Shown here: positions 20,669 to 33,311 of the stretch, in pieces | Layout: each line of letters opens with the position of its first letter | How positions within the stretch are numbered: position 1 is the stretch's first letter | DNA from: Gadus chalcogrammus | Taxonomy: Eukaryota; Chordata; Actinopteri; Gadiformes; Gadidae | Length of the DNA: 64,000 bases | Assembly: GCF_026213295.1 (NCBI RefSeq) | Contig: NC_079415.1 | Location: 23,559,610 to 23,623,609 of the forward strand | Direction: 5' to 3' | Translations under genes and position numbers: made by a program | The notes under the pieces: model-generated | The model's input: only the letters and a program-made list of their open reading frames with translations | Database searches by the model: none | What the model was told of the DNA's origin: nothing

Positions 20669-21340
20669 TTACAGGTCAAGCCTGTCGATTTGCTTGCACA
20701 CCCGTCCCGATCTGGTCACAGTCTGACCGGGCAGAGGGGTTGTGGGTGTAGCCACACTCTGACTCACAGGAACGGTCTCTGACATGGTGGCACCGTCAGA
20801 GTGTGTGTCTGTCCCTGTGACGTCCCTGTGCGCTGCTGGGATGGGCTGGGGAACTGGCCCTGGTTGGAGGTGACGGCGGTTCCGCCGCAGCTCCGCTCCA
20901 TGCTGCGTCCTGATGACGAAGGATCTCGGGGTGGTGCTCTCGCTTGAGATCACCGCTGGCAAAGACCATGACTTTTCATGGTCCAACTTGGAGAATACAA
21001 CATCTCCTGGTTGCAGGGCAGGTAAGGGCCTGGCTCCATGACGGCGGTTGAAGTAGTGAGCCTGTTTAGCCTTTTCCCTTCCGTCCCTCTCCTTCACAGC
21101 TGTCCTGCTAGGCCATTTGGGTAGGAGATTTTTCTCCAGAGTGGGGAGTGTGGTTCTGATTTTCCTCCCCATCAACAGCTCGGCTGGACTGAAGCCTGTG
21201 GTGGAGCACGGAGTGGACCTATAGCTCATCAGAGCCATCACAGGATCTTCTTGCTTGAGAATTTTCTTTGCCGTCTGTACAGCTCTCTCTGCGTGCCCAT
21301 TGCCCTGTGGATGTGCACTCCTTGAACTCTGCACTTGAAA
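20669..21340 (-). pseudogene. pol: Gypsy integrase C-terminus
   Basis: Continues after a frameshift: SRSAHPQGNGHAERAVQTAK includes the catalytic glutamate, followed by MALMSYRSTPCSTTGFSPAE and LLMGRKIRTTLP. A basic, Pro-rich tail (GPVPQPIPAAHRDVTG) closes the protein at 20669, about 290 bp before the LTR. Confidence 0.88.
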
Positions 21341-22586
21341 ACTGGGGTCCATTATCACTCACCACCTCATCTGGAATGCCAAACCTGGCGAAGACCGCTT
21401 TCATTCTTTGAATTACCTGTGCACTCGTTGTCGAGGGTAAGTGCAGTATCTCTAGGAACCTGGAGTAATAATCTGAGATTACCAGGTAGTTGTGGTGGTT
21501 GTGCTCACAAAGGTCCATTGCAATTCTCTTCCAGGGTCGCTCTGGAAGCGGTGTGGAGATGAGAGGTTCCTTTTGATGTCCTCTTTTCAGTTCACAGCAC
21601 ACCTGACATGACGTCACAAGCATGCTTATCTCCGTAGAGAGTCTGGGCCACCACACAGATGAGCACGCTCTCTCTCTACATTTGACTAGGCCCTGATGCC
21701 CTTCGTGAATCTTCTGAAGGATCTCACCTCTCATTGACTTTGGCACGACAATCCTGCTTCCTCTGAGGACCAGGCCATTGTGTTCTGATAGCTCTGACTT
21801 CACTTGGACGTACTCTCTCGCGTCCATGGGCACATTGCTTAAGAGTTCAGGCCATCCTTTCTTTATGAGTTTCACAACCGACAGCAGTTCGGCATCGGTT
21901 GCTGTCGCCGTTCTGATTTCATCCATCTTGCTTGATGATGCAGGGATCCCCTCTACTACACTATCCACGTAGCATGCCACGTCAGAGTGTGTGTCTGTCT
22001 CTGCACACGTGCTGGCCAGTGGACTGCGTGACAGGGCGTCCGCGGTGACCAGAGTTTTCCCTGGCGCATATTCTGCCACTGGATTGAATCTCATGAGCCT
22101 CATGAGAAGACGCTGACATCTTAAAGGTACATTGTCTAGACTGTGGCTGTTAATGAGAGGCACTAGCGGTTTGTGATCAGTGATGAGCTTGAACTGCTCC
22201 AGTCCATTGAGGTATCTGTCAAACTTCTCGCATGCCCACACACCGGCCAGGCATTCCTTCTCTATCTGGGCGTAGCTTGTTTCTGCCTCAGTGAGCCGTC
22301 TGGAGCAATATGCCACAGGTTTCCACTGCTCCCCGTGGAGCTGAAGGAGCACACCCCCCAATCCATAACTACTTGCATCTGCTGACACAGCCGTGGGCTT
22401 GTTCAAGTCATAGAAAACAAGTACTGGTGCAGTTGACAACAGCTCCTTGATGTGTTCAAAAGCAGTTTGTTGTGCGTGGCTCCATGTCCATGAATTCTTG
22501 TCCCTCAAGAGCTCGTACAGTGGCTGTCCTACGGTAGAGAGTCTGGGGATGTATCTTCCAAGATAATTTACCATTCCCAGTATCCT
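21219..22586 (-). pseudogene. pol: Gypsy Pol, RNase H and integrase
   Basis: Same frame as the RT after the stop. RNase H shows VLVFYDLNKPTAVSADASSY, YAQIEKECLAGVWACEKF and LITDHKPL. The integrase has a zinc-binding HEGHQGLVKCRERA..CQVC block, then the core aspartates in MDLCEHN..YLVISDYYSRF and VVSDNGPQFSS. The frame is lost just after SAEFKE, before the third catalytic residue. Confidence 0.9.
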
Positions 22587-23411
22587 TCACAATTCTTGCA
22601 CGTCTGCTGGTGGTGACTGCTGCCTTATAGCTTTCACTTTGTCTGGGTCAGGCCGGATCCCGGACCGGTCAATGAGATGTCCAAGGAACCGCAGCTGACT
22701 CTGCCTGATGGAGCACTTCTCACGGTTGAGCTTCAGACCAGCTGTCACAATGCGCTGCATTACCTTCTCCAGGCGACCGTCGTGCTGCTCTTGTGTGGTC
22801 CCATAGACCAGAATGTCGTCCATGAAGACCTCAACACCCTCCAGCCCCTGCAGGGTCTCCATCATCTTCCTCTGAAAGATTTCTGGTGCGCTCGTGATTC
22901 CAAAAGGTAGCCGCTTGAAGTTGAATCTGCCAAATGGTGTAATAAAGGTAGTGAGCTTACAGCTGTCTGGGTGCAGCGGTATCTGGAAGAACCCACTGGC
23001 GGCATCGAGCGAAGAGAAGACAGTGGCCCCACTCAGCTTTGCTGTAATCTCATCAGTAGTAGGCAGGATATACTGTTCTCTTTTCACTGCCTCATTCAGC
23101 CTCTTGAGATCAACACATATGCAGGCTTTACCTGTGCTCTTCAAGACTGGCACCATGGGTGGACACCAGTCTGTGGGCTGTGTCACCCTCTCGATGATGC
23201 CATTTCCCTCCATCCTCTTGAGCTCCTCCTTTACCCTTTGCAGCATAGGGAGAGGCACGCGTCGTGCTGTGTATACAGCATATGGCTGAGCATTGTCTTT
23301 CAGCAGTATTCTCACTGGTTCAGTCTTTAAAGTCCCATGCGTGCCATATGCCTGGGGATGTCCTCTGTTGCACACTGTTTCATTCACTCTCCTCACTAGA
23401 TCCATTTTCAC
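22587..23411 (-). pseudogene. pol: Gypsy Pol, reverse transcriptase part
   Basis: Carries RRVPLPMLQRVKEELKRME, STGKACICVDLKRLNEAV, SSLDAASGFFQIPLHPDS, FNFKRLPFGITSAPEIFQRK and the catalytic VFMDDILVYG. All RT blocks are present. It ends at a TGA at 22587-22589 that is in frame with the following block, so a single nonsense codon separates RT from RNase H. Confidence 0.9.
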
Positions 23412-23515
23412 AGACAGCGGCCTGCTGAGTAGGTTGTTGACCGTACGTCCGCGGATGACATATGCTGTGAGTGGGTGAGTCCTTCCTTTTTAGGTTACAG
23501 TGCTCTGGAACTGTC

Positions 23516-24502
23516 CTATGCACTGCAGCTCGCCCCCTGGGCTGTCCAGTGGCATCTCTGCAGGCTGCAGTGCTCTTTTGGGCATGAGTGGTAGGTCTCC
23601 TCGCAGATGACGTTAACATCGGCCCCTGTGTCGATTTTGAAATCAACTGGTGTAGAGCCCACCAGTAACTCGACGGCCCATTGCTCTGGCGACCCGTCTG
23701 CTTTACTCACAGCCCCAAGAAAGTGTGACTGCTGCTCCGTTTGCTCTGTAACCTCACTCACTGCCTGCCTGCGCCTACACACTCTACTCCAATGTCCAAC
23801 TTTGTTACATGTATTGCATGTGGAATTACGAGCCGGGCAATTTTCATCTTTACTGTGCCACGCTTTCCCACACAGTCCACATTGCCCTTTATTTCCCCCT
23901 TTTGGCTTACCGTAGTGATTGGGGTATTTGCTGCGCTCGTGAGTGACTTCTTGTATCACCCCCGTTGTCTCTCCTTGCATGCTGACTTGAGAAGCAACTT
24001 CTTCCGACTGCCTGACTGTCTCTATAGTCAGCGCTAGTGTTAAGTCCTTTGTCAGCTGCAATTTCCGTGAGACATCTTTGTCGAGTATTCCAACTACGAT
24101 TCGGTCGCGGATATTCTCATCTCTGTTCCCGCCGAATTCGCAATGTTCTGCCAGTTCATACAAAGCCCTGATAAAAGTTTCAGCTTTTTCTCCTGGTCTT
24201 TGCACGCGCAGATGGAAACATGCACGTTTGTGTATTACATTCCTTCTTGGCACAAAGTAATCATCGAACTTTCCAAGCACCCTCTCATAATCATCTCTAT
24301 GTGCATTATCTTCGAAGTTAAACGAACGGAAGATGTTCTCCGACTCGCTTCCCATAGCGTATATCAGACTGCTAACCTGCACAGCACCATCTTCCTTGTC
24401 CAGCTTGGTTGCGATTCTGAATCTCACAAAACGCTGCTTCCACTCCGGCCACTCTCCTGGCCTATCGAAGGAAAAGTTTGTCGGAGGGGGGAACTTAGGC
24501 AT
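23516..24502 (-). pseudogene. gag: Gypsy Gag and protease region
   Basis: The probable start is MPKFPPPTNFSFDRPGEWPE at 24502; an earlier ATG at 24565 is inside the LTR. The Gag part has the capsid-like WPEWKQRFVRFR and RGxxAE-like RPGEKAETFIRALYELAEHC segments. Two zinc knuckles follow, CGLCGKAWHSKDENC and CNTCNKVGHWSRVC, then the aspartic protease core FKIDTGADVNV. The frame ends in unrelated residues near 23516, so the Gag-Pol junction is frameshifted. This Gag style occurs in the K02A2.6-like Gypsies of animals. Confidence 0.85.
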
Positions 24503-24527
24503 GACTTTGTTTTCACTTCTGACACCA

Positions 24528-24648
24528 TGTAAAGTAATGCGATAGATACTTGTTCGGATGCTCAACTCAGGTTTATTAACTGCCGTGTGTCTCGGTCACA
24601 TCTCTAAGGCTAACCTCCCGTATAGCACATTAACTACCTTATATGACA
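24528..24648 (-). repeat. 5' LTR of Gypsy element
   Basis: 121 bp, TG..CA bounded. Nearly identical to the 3' LTR, from which it differs mainly by lacking about 18 bp (the CCCTAGTATATGCGCAAG part). Confidence 0.9.
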
Positions 24649-25742
24649 GATGGCGGGCTAGTTCTTGCTGGTGACTGCAGGTAAACCAGTGTGAGAGCTA
24701 GACCAGTTCCACGTTTTGATTTTCTTATTTGTTATCATGTAGGGTGGCTTTAGTTGGCATTTGCAGATGACCTGGTGGATTGTCTTTACAGACCATGGTT
24801 TTAAAAACTTGAAACATAAATTGTAATTAATTCCAGGTCAGATTCTCCTGGGCACTGCGCAAAGTATGGGTCATACTGGAGGACAGAGTGAACAAGGTGG
24901 TGGATGTTCAGCTTGTTCAGGTAAACCTGATGTTATTAGACAAAGAAATGAACTCTGCAATTTGGTAAAAGGATTGTATCTTAATATAACATCTTTCCAC
25001 TAGTACAACCATGCATAGAGCTTTATTGTGTATTGCCTAACTAGAGTAGTGTATCATAATGCCTGGACCAGCAACGCTTCGGTTCATTAACGCCTCCTTC
25101 AACACCACCAGCATTCTACACTTACACGGTTATGTCATGTTGCAGAGCTCAGAGGTCCCCAACAGCTCATGGTGTGAGCTTGAAGGGCTCAAGCGCAGTG
25201 TTGGCCTGCTGAGGGGAAACTACCTGCATTTGGCAACGCTGATCACGGACCGACATCGCCAGGTATTTACAATAAAAATGCAGTATAGAATGTAAATATC
25301 TGAATTGCACTGAAGCTGGATGTTTGTGTTTTTTTTCTCCTTAGGTTGCCAAATGGGTGAGAGAGGAGCTGATCCCTGAAGGGACACAGCATTATTTTGA
25401 CGTGTGGCACATTGCCAAAAGTATGTATCCATTGTTGGAACCTTGAAGCAGTTTTTGTTGGTGCATATCAATTAATACCATTTGTTCTAAAACAGGTCTG
25501 GGGAAGGCATTGGATGCAGAATCCAAAGAGTGTGACCAACTACAGTTGTGGAGGCCAGCTATAGTGAATCACCTCTATTGGACTCCTCATCTTGCACTTC
25601 GCGCCCAAGCACACAGGGTTTTCATACCTTGGGATGTATAGCACGTCAGTGCTATCCAATTGAATAACACTGCCAATTATTATGCCTTTTATAGTAATAA
25701 TAGTACCTATTAGGTAATAGGTGTCCCTATTCCATGGGACAC

Positions 25743-26504
25743 TGTTGGGAAAAATAACCTGCTGAGTACATCACATGTACATTATAAATATAGCTAACTC
25801 CTACCCTAGCCTGATGAGCACATCACATGGACACATTATAATATAGTCAACTCTTGCTCTAACCCAACAACACAAACATGATAATATATAGTCAGGTCAA
25901 GGCCGGAGCTGAAGGCCCCATCTCCCAGGCAGGCAGATGGTGGACACTCAGACAATGCACCAGTATCATCTCCAGAACGGGAGAGCCACATTAATTATCA
26001 CACAGGAGACATTTTGAGAGCTCTTCCCCGTTAGGAGGAACCAAGAGATACCTCTGCCCACACCAGGGGCCTGAGAGCCACATTAAATTATCACACACGA
26101 GACATTTCAGGGGGGCACTCCCCGTTTTAATTTATCACACCGGAGACACGAGGAACTCTCCCCCTTTACGAAGCTCTCTCAGGGCCTGGGAGCCAAAACA
26201 CACAGAACCACACACACCTCAAACGCACACACCTCATCGAGAGGAGGATACAGCATAAAAACTGTACCACACAGGGACTCTTCACCCTCTTTTTCTGAAG
26301 CAGACCTTCCACGGAGGCGAAGCTCCGGACGAACCATCAGCGCTGATTAGGGACTTAGACATATTCGATTTCTCACGCTTTATGACTCTGTATAACCGTT
26401 GCCACTTTACTTAATAAATCCAAGGTCCTCGTGCCGATAGACTTTATTACCTCTCCGTCTCATTGTATCTGGTCCAGTAGCTAGACAGACCGTTTTTCCC
26501 CACA
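25743..26504 (+). repeat. 5' LTR of endogenous retrovirus
   Basis: 762 bp. Identical to the 3' LTR over most of its length, with rare substitutions; the two differ mainly in the first 40 bp, where the 3' LTR reads CACATAATATAATG and the 5' LTR CCTGCTGAG. Confidence 0.92.
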
Positions 26505-26506
26505 AT

Positions 26507-26525
26507 TTGGTGACCTTCGACGTGA
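26507..26525 (+). other. Retroviral primer-binding site (tRNA-Trp-like)
   Basis: TGGTGACCTTCGACGTGAT, two bases after the 5' LTR. It resembles the complement of the tryptophan tRNA 3' end, apart from CCTTC where CCCC is expected. Confidence 0.6.
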
Positions 26526-26853
26526 TTTTTTCTGAATTGAACACGCAACTGGGAAACGAGAGACGGAGAGCGGCACGACCTCGAGACCCCGGAGCACCGG
26601 ACCGATTCCTGCAGTCTCACCTCGCGCGCGCCCAACAAAAGGTAGGCAGAACCTGTTGATAAATCCAAACTCTGCATAGTTATATAGGAACCACATTAGG
26701 AGGTGAGACTGTGAGAGCGGTTCGCTACGGGATATCTCGTGGGGACGAATAGGACTGCATCCCAGTATTTCCCCATAAACCCGATTGACCCTGAACGCGT
26801 GACACATCGAATATCGGCTCGTTGCATGGTGAAAGAATACCCTCAAGACCATA

Positions 26854-27165
26854 GGGCCTATAAGAATCGGTCATAGTGATACAAGACTACCGATGGCCGA
26901 ATAATGTATGCCTGGGCCAAAAGTGGAACCCGGAGGGATGCCTGAGCCGCGGGTGGAACCCAGAGAGAATGAGAAGAAAAAACTAGGGCCTATAATAATC
27001 GGTCATAGTGATACAAGACTACCGATGGCCTAGTAATAAATGCCTGGGCCAAGAATGGAACCCGGAGGGATGCCTGGGCCGCGGGTGGAACCCAGAGGGA
27101 ATGAGAAGAAAGAGAAGGGCCTATAAGAATCGGTCATAGTGATACAAGACTACCGATGGCCAAGT
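26854..27165 (+). repeat. Tandem repeat in retroviral leader
   Basis: Two and a third copies of a unit of about 132 bp beginning GGGCCTATAAGAATCGGTCA, starting at 26854, 26986 and 27117. Further GTGTGT/AGAGAG-rich repeats follow to about 27760. Located where a packaging signal would be expected; function is unknown. Confidence 0.9.
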
Positions 27166-30100
27166 AATGAATGTGTATTAAATAATTCTATGTGGTAAGA
27201 AGGTTAGAGTCCTTTATCAGGGTTAGATTCCCTTTGCAGAGGAAACAGTATGCCTGGGGCACGAGTGACACACAGAGAGACAGTGTGTGTGTGTGTGTGT
27301 GTGTAAGAGGCCCAGAGAGAGAGTGACGGAGTGGCTGTGTGTGTGTGTGTGTGTGTAAGAGGCCCAGAGAGAGAGAAAGAAAGAGAACGAGCGTATTTGT
27401 GGGCCGGCTAAATATAGAAATAAATCAATCAATGATAACCCGGCTATGTGTGCAACGCTTGCTTGCTTTGTTATGCTCAACGCTATTTTACCGTGTCTGA
27501 TGTTTGTGGGTGTGGGACACGGAATGAGAAGTCTGTTGATATGTTTCTGTGTGTGCGTCTGCGGGAGACAGAACGAGAGGTCTGTCGATATGTTTCTGTG
27601 TGTGCGTTTAGAGGAGACAGAGTGAGAAAGGCTGTGTGCGTCTCTGTGCGCGTGTACGCAAGAGGTGATGTTTCTGTGTGTGCGTTTGGAGGAGACAGAA
27701 TGAGAAAGGTCTGTTTAGGTGTGTGTGTGAGAGGGAGCGAGAGAGATAGCAAGGAGAGATAGCAAGGAGTGCTAAAGTCGAAGGACGATCGAGAGGGACC
27801 ATTTTCCCTCTAGACAGTTGGAGGTAGCGATAGAGTGCGTGTTTTTCTAACAATGAACGGTTGTTTCAGGACCACGAGAAGGGGCTCTGTATGGTTTTCA
27901 GGCCCAGAGTGTAATCCCCTTTCCCATATGTGTAGTCCTCCCATTTGAGGTCCCCGTCCACCATATTTGAAGTCCTCTACTCCACCTCATGTTGTAGTTC
28001 CCCTCCCTAAAATTGTATGGAAGTTAGAACCTGTGAGGGTGTTTTGGTTCGGCCTGACGAGGCCTGTACCAATTTCGGTGGTCAGCTTCTAGTTTTGTGT
28101 ATATAGAAATTTGGAAAGGGGGAGCAGTATTAAGTTATATATAATAAAGTGAAAAGTTATTTGTGAATGAAGGGACAGAAGGATCTTTTTGTGTGTGAGA
28201 GATAGTTATTAGGCCTTGTTCCATGATGGAGAGTTGAGGATGTTGCATTCCAGGCTTATCTGTTAACGGTCCTAGCTGCTGCTTGACCCTAAGGGGAGTG
28301 AGGAAGGGTGAGAGAGAGAGAACACATTTCCCCCCCCATTTGTCGAGCTACACCATTCAGGCAGTACAGAGAGACACACTAACACACAGTACAGAGAAAG
28401 GAAATAGAGTGTGTTCAACTGAAAGCGTGTGGTGGCCATACGCCATAAAATACCACATATCCAAGGAATGCAGGTAGAGCTCTGTTGAGTTTTCAGGCTT
28501 TGATAAATTTGTAGTTCCCTGTCTGCCATGTTTGAAGTTCCTTGTAGTCTCTGTCCATAGGTTTCACCTGAACAACCCCTCTGCTGGCCGAGAAAAGGAA
28601 CTACCCATGGTTTCTCTCACACCCAGCCCCCAGAGCACACTCGCTTTCAAGGCGTTATGGCCGCACCCAACGTGGGTGGGAGACACAGAGAGAGAGAGAG
28701 AAGCCACATTCCACCCTTATCTGTTGTCTTGCACCAAACAGCACCCCGTACTGAGGAGGGAGAGAGAGCGTGTTCTCCCGAAGGAGGGAGAGAGAAACAG
28801 GGAGACACACAGTGGATATTCACATTATGGCTAATTTGTTTTAGTTTTACTTTTGTTTTTTGTCTTCCTAGGACAACAGTTATCATTCATGATGATGAAC
28901 ATCGAAGTTCATGAGGAGGTTTTAAGGACAATAACGTTGATACTTTAATAGGACAACAGTGATGCTAATCTAATGCAATTGGACTAAAGAAGGTGTTTCT
29001 ATTAACTAAGTGATTCATATTATTTTCACACAGGAAAGAATAATTGAATAAATATGGATATGATAAAGATGAGGATAATAATTAAAAAATATATATACAT
29101 ATACATAAAGTAAAAACGTAATCTTGATAAACTGTACAAGTAGGACTACACCTATTAAAATATGGGGTGTATCTCTTTGGTCAAGGATGACAGGTGGATT
29201 GATGCCACATCTGCTGGGAAGGGATCCTACATGCTATGTTGTCAATTTGGATTCGGAAGTAGTGGGTTTACCTTTCAAATGCCACTACTGCTGCTGCAAC
29301 ACTTTAATAATTTTAACTCTGATAAATGACTTTTTGTTTTATAGTTTCCCTGAGGAGTATTCATTACGCACACACATTTGGCTGCATAGGGCAGTTGGGG
29401 CTGAAGACTCTGTCTCCATCCCTCCACTTTGCGATCTATACCACCATATGGGTGGGGATTGATTGTATCCCAGGTATGGCATCCTGCAGCGAGCCAGTAT
29501 GGAAGGCTGGTTAGCCAACGACGGGTAAGATCCCACCTTGACACCCGGGACGACCTAAGGCAGGCACAGTCACGATTACTTGGCAGAGTCGCTGTGGGCA
29601 CTGGCTTACTTGATCATGAAGTCACGAGCTGCAACAATCATAGGAAGTGCCGGGTGGGGTGTAGGGTGGAGGAGGAACAGGAGTCAGATATGTCAGCTCT
29701 TGCAGCAGAGGTGGTCTTGGAACGGGGCATGTCGCGTTTTATTTTATTTTATTTGACCTTTGTGGTATAGAAGGCCACTAACGCATGTACGTTTTTTCGG
29801 TTTAGTGCATGACTTTGGAACAGCGTGGTTTCAGGCGGCTGATGGTAAACCCACCCATATTGGGCTTTGGATTTGGACATACTGGTTTCGATTTCCCTTC
29901 CCAAAAGATTGGTTTCAGTTTGCTGATGCTTAAGGTTAGACGTTTCGACGTTGGTTGCACCAACGGCGTTCTTAGATTGGCTTATCATTTAATGCGCATG
30001 GTTTTGACCATTGCGCAAGGGGGGAGGTATTGAGGAGAATTAAAAAAAAATATATATATATAATAATAATAATAATAATAATTAGAAAACAAGGTTTTTC

Positions 30101-30184
30101 TTCACCATACTTGCAAACAATGATTGACATCCAGCTAAAATGAGTGTGAAATATATTTAAAAAAAACAAAAAAAACACAGTGTT

Positions 30185-30560
30185 CAACAGATGGGTAGAA
30201 GCAGTCCCATCAAAAGACCAAAGTGCGGCTACAGTAATCAAGTTTCGGACTAGAGAAGGCATGACAAGGTTTGGAATTCCGTCAGAAATAAGTTCAGACA
30301 AAACGTTTATTCAGAGAACACTCAAACAAGTGATTCAACATTTGCATGTCAAATAAAGACTAGATTACGCCCCAATCCTCAACCACAAGGTATGGTGGAA
30401 AGAGTGAATGGGACGCTCAAGACAAAGAATTAACAACATTTGGGCAAGCACTAAATTGAATTGATGCACTACCACTGACACTAATGAGTTATCGCATGAA
30501 AACTAACAGAACGACGCATCTAACCCCGCATGAAATGCTTAAGGGTCGACCCATGCCTTC
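30185..30560 (+). pseudogene. pol: Retroviral integrase remnant
   Basis: In three frames this stretch shows FxRWVEAVPSKDQSAATVIK, FGIPSEISSD, QGMVERVNGTLKTK and [20 protein letters not shown], the second half of a retroviral integrase core. At least two frameshifts and stops break it, so it is inactive. The wording around NRTT.LTPHE is typical of gamma/epsilon-type fish retroviruses. No intact polymerase is present upstream. Confidence 0.8.
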
Positions 30561-30900
30561 ACTTAACATTCGAGGGTGCCAAAAGGGACTTCCATTAGAG
30601 TAATTAGAAATAGGATTAAGGAAAATATGTTTGAACATCTAACTGTTGTACATAAGTTTGTACTTCCAGCAAGAGAAACACAAAGTTCCAGGGCCAGAGG
30701 AGGAGCCAGATGCTGACACGCCCGGAGCCGACCAACTACCCAAGGATGATGCAATCAGATTTCGGCAGGGTTTGAATCAGTCCTGTTTTGGTGGTCCACT
30801 ATTAACAAAAATGTTGATTGGATAAATAATATATACTATAATCAGCAACGTTTTGTAAATTTTTCCACGGATAAGGTCAAGGGACTATATAGATATAGAT

Positions 30901-31302
30901 ATGCTATTGGCAGAGCAAGGAGGGGTGTGTGGGATGATAAAGACGACATGTTGTACTTTTATCCCCAATAACACAGCACCGGATGGGTCGGTGGCCAGGG
31001 TGCTGGCAGGGTTACAGTCCCTCAGATTAGATTTGGCAGAGCGCTCCGGCATTAATGACCCCTTCACAGGATGGATGGAGAGCCCAATGAGCGATGGGCG
31101 CTACAGGTGCAGCAGGAGCCATCCAAGCTTACCTGGGGATCGAGAGTTTGGACGAGGGACCACCAGAGGGGCCCGACCTGATCCGGCTGGAGAACATGGA
31201 ACAGACCCCTGCCCCACTGTCCAAGAGCCCCCACGCAATGCAGCGCACCAATACATGAAGATCATCCGGCCCCGGCGTCCTGTTTCCACCACCGTATGCT
31301 GA
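30901..31302 (+). pseudogene. env: Retroviral envelope transmembrane-subunit remnant
   Basis: An open stretch with the disulphide-forming CX6CC motif at about 30928-30954, preceded by an LLAEQGG segment and followed by an NNTAPDG stretch and the second heptad-like helix. These mark the ectodomain of a gamma-type envelope transmembrane subunit. The fusion peptide and surface subunit upstream are not recognisable, and the frame runs into unrelated Pro/Arg-rich residues before any membrane anchor. Non-functional fragment. Confidence 0.75.
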
Positions 31303-32545
31303 AACCCCACCACCCCCCCCCGCCTGTGACGTGCTAGTAACCTCTCCAGGTGGGCTGCCCCATTCCCGTCCCCGCCAACGGCACCACCCCCCTCCCACCT
31401 GATGCACCCACGTCGCCCGGACCAGGGATCTGCGTTCCGGTACCAGGGGTTGCGGCCCGTTCCCTTAAGGCTTGAGGGCGCCCCTGGCTGTATTCGCTTC
31501 TGTACGCTTCACTGTTTTTAGCCGCTCCCATATCTATGCCCGCGTCTACGCAACCGACCCCGGGAACGCAAATGTTGTTGTTTATATCGCTGTCCCACTA
31601 GATGGAGCTCGGGGATACACACGGGCGAGATTCCAGGGGCCTTGATTGCCCGTTTATCAGATAAGGTCCTGAGCGCAGTTGAATAAAAGGGTCTAATGCT
31701 CAGGTGGCGCCTTGCGACCACCTGCCCGTGATGACGCTCAGGACCATTCCGTGGTTTCTTAGTTGTTCCCGTGCCCCGGGCCTACCCTGGATACCCCATG
31801 CGTGTGATTGCTTATTGTTACACGACCAGTTAACTCCTCCTCACATCCTTAGTGTGTGGTCATCTAGGGATGGGTTGAGGGGGATTGCCATTCGTTGTGT
31901 ACCTCATATCTTTCTGATATTATTATTGTTATTTAGGGACACGTTTCATGGTTGCATTTCTTTCCTGTGATTATTATTGTGTAGTGTCTGTGTGATTGTT
32001 GCATTTTTGTTATTGTTTACTGTTAGTCTTATTGTTGCTTTTTGCTGATACTGTTATTGTTCGGAGTTTGTTTTATTGTTGCAATTCGTTGTTATTATTA
32101 TGGTTTGGTGTTGGTTTTGTTGTGTGGCCAGCTTTGTTGTTGGTTGTTGTTTTTTTGGTATCGTTTGATATTTGTTTTAGTATTGTTGTATGCTTGTTGT
32201 ATTTTTTTATTTTTTTATTTTTTTTCTCTTTTTTGTGTATTATCTGCGGCCAGTATTGTTGGTATTGTCTGCTCGCGATGTAAGGCCGGGGTGGATGCCA
32301 CCCCCTAGGTGGGGTGTGTATGGCATACCCATGTCTGAAGCATGGGTAGCGTTTCTCCCACGTGGTTCCCCATACACCCGGTCCAGCGAGTTGTTTTAGT
32401 CCCATGCTCATGGTTGTTTGTTTTTATGGTCATTTGCCTTCTTTCTGTTATTTCTAATGGTGTTATGATGGTAGTCCCGTGCTGGAGTCCTATCCCTCGT
32501 ACCCCAAATGAGTAAAAGTCGTCTTGCGACGACTTGAGGGGGATA

Positions 32546-33311
32546 TGTTGGGAAAAATACACATAATATAATGTACATCACATGTACATTATAAATATAG
32601 CTAACTCCTACCCTAGCCTGATGAGCACATCACATGGACACATTATAATATAGTCAACTCTTGCTCTAACCCAACAACACAAACATGATAATATATAGTC
32701 AGGTCAAGGCCGGAGCTGAAGGCCCCATCTCCCAGGCAGGCAGATGGTGGACACTCAGACAATGCACCAGTATCATCTCCAGAACGGGAGAGCCACATTA
32801 ATTATCACACAGGAGACATTTTGAGAGCTCTTCCCCGTTAGGAGGAACCAAGAGATACCTCTGCCCACACCAGGGGCCTGAGAGCCACATTAAATTATCA
32901 CACACGAGACATTTCAGGGGGGCACTCCCCATTTTAATTTATCACACCGGAGACACGAGGAACTCTCCCCCTTTACGAAGCTCTCTCAGGGCCTGGGAGC
33001 CAAAACACACAGCACCACACACACCTCAAACGCACACACCTCATCGAGAGGAGGATACAGCATAAAAACTGTACCACACAGGGACTCTTCACCCTCTTTT
33101 TCTGAAGCAGACCTTCCACGGAGGCGAAGCTCCGGACGAACCATCAGCGCTGATTAGGGACATAGACATATTCGATTTCTCACGCTTTATGACTCTGTAT
33201 AACCGTTGCCACTTTACTTAATAAATCCAAGGTCCTCGTGCCGATAGACTTTATTACCTCTCCGTCTCATTGTATCTGGTCCAGTAGCTAGACAGACCGT
33301 TTTTCCCCACA
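32546..33311 (+). repeat. 3' LTR of endogenous retrovirus
   Basis: 766 bp, TGTTGGG..CCCCACA. Contains ACTTAATAAATCC near 33215 as likely polyadenylation signal. Confidence 0.92.

Larger units (their letters stand above)
19339..24648 (-). mobile_element. Ty3/Gypsy LTR retrotransposon
   Basis: GATGG at 19334-19338 and 24649-24653 is a perfect 5-bp duplication. On the minus strand the 5' LTR is 24648-24528 (121 bp, TGTCATAT..TTTACA) and the 3' LTR is 20376-19339, enlarged by a Harbinger insertion. The primer site after the 5' LTR reads TGGTGTCAGAAGTG, consistent with a leucine tRNA. A polypurine tract AAAAAGGGGGAGA precedes the 3' LTR. gag and pol follow in order on the minus strand. It interrupts an exon of the Kolobok transposase; joining the flanks minus one GATGG restores the exon's frame into GGLVLAGD. 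Confidence 0.92.
25743..33311 (+). mobile_element. Endogenous retrovirus, decayed
   Basis: ACAC at 25739-25742 and 33312-33315 is a 4-bp target duplication. LTRs are 25743-26504 (762 bp) and 32546-33311 (766 bp), both TGTTGGG..CCCCACA with AATAAA. The primer site ATTTGGTGACCTTCGACGTG resembles a tryptophan-tRNA site with a small indel. A polypurine tract CTTGAGGGGGATA precedes the 3' LTR. The interior holds a long repeat-rich leader, an integrase remnant (about 30185-30560) and an envelope transmembrane remnant (30901-31302). Gag, protease and RT are not recognisable. It lies in the Kolobok element, after its NHLYW exon. Confidence 0.88.

Noticed and set aside
32073..32411. Lys/Asn-rich minus-strand frame and Leu/Phe-rich plus-strand frames
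   Set aside because: Translate a T/G-rich low-complexity stretch inside the retrovirus 3' region; no domain.
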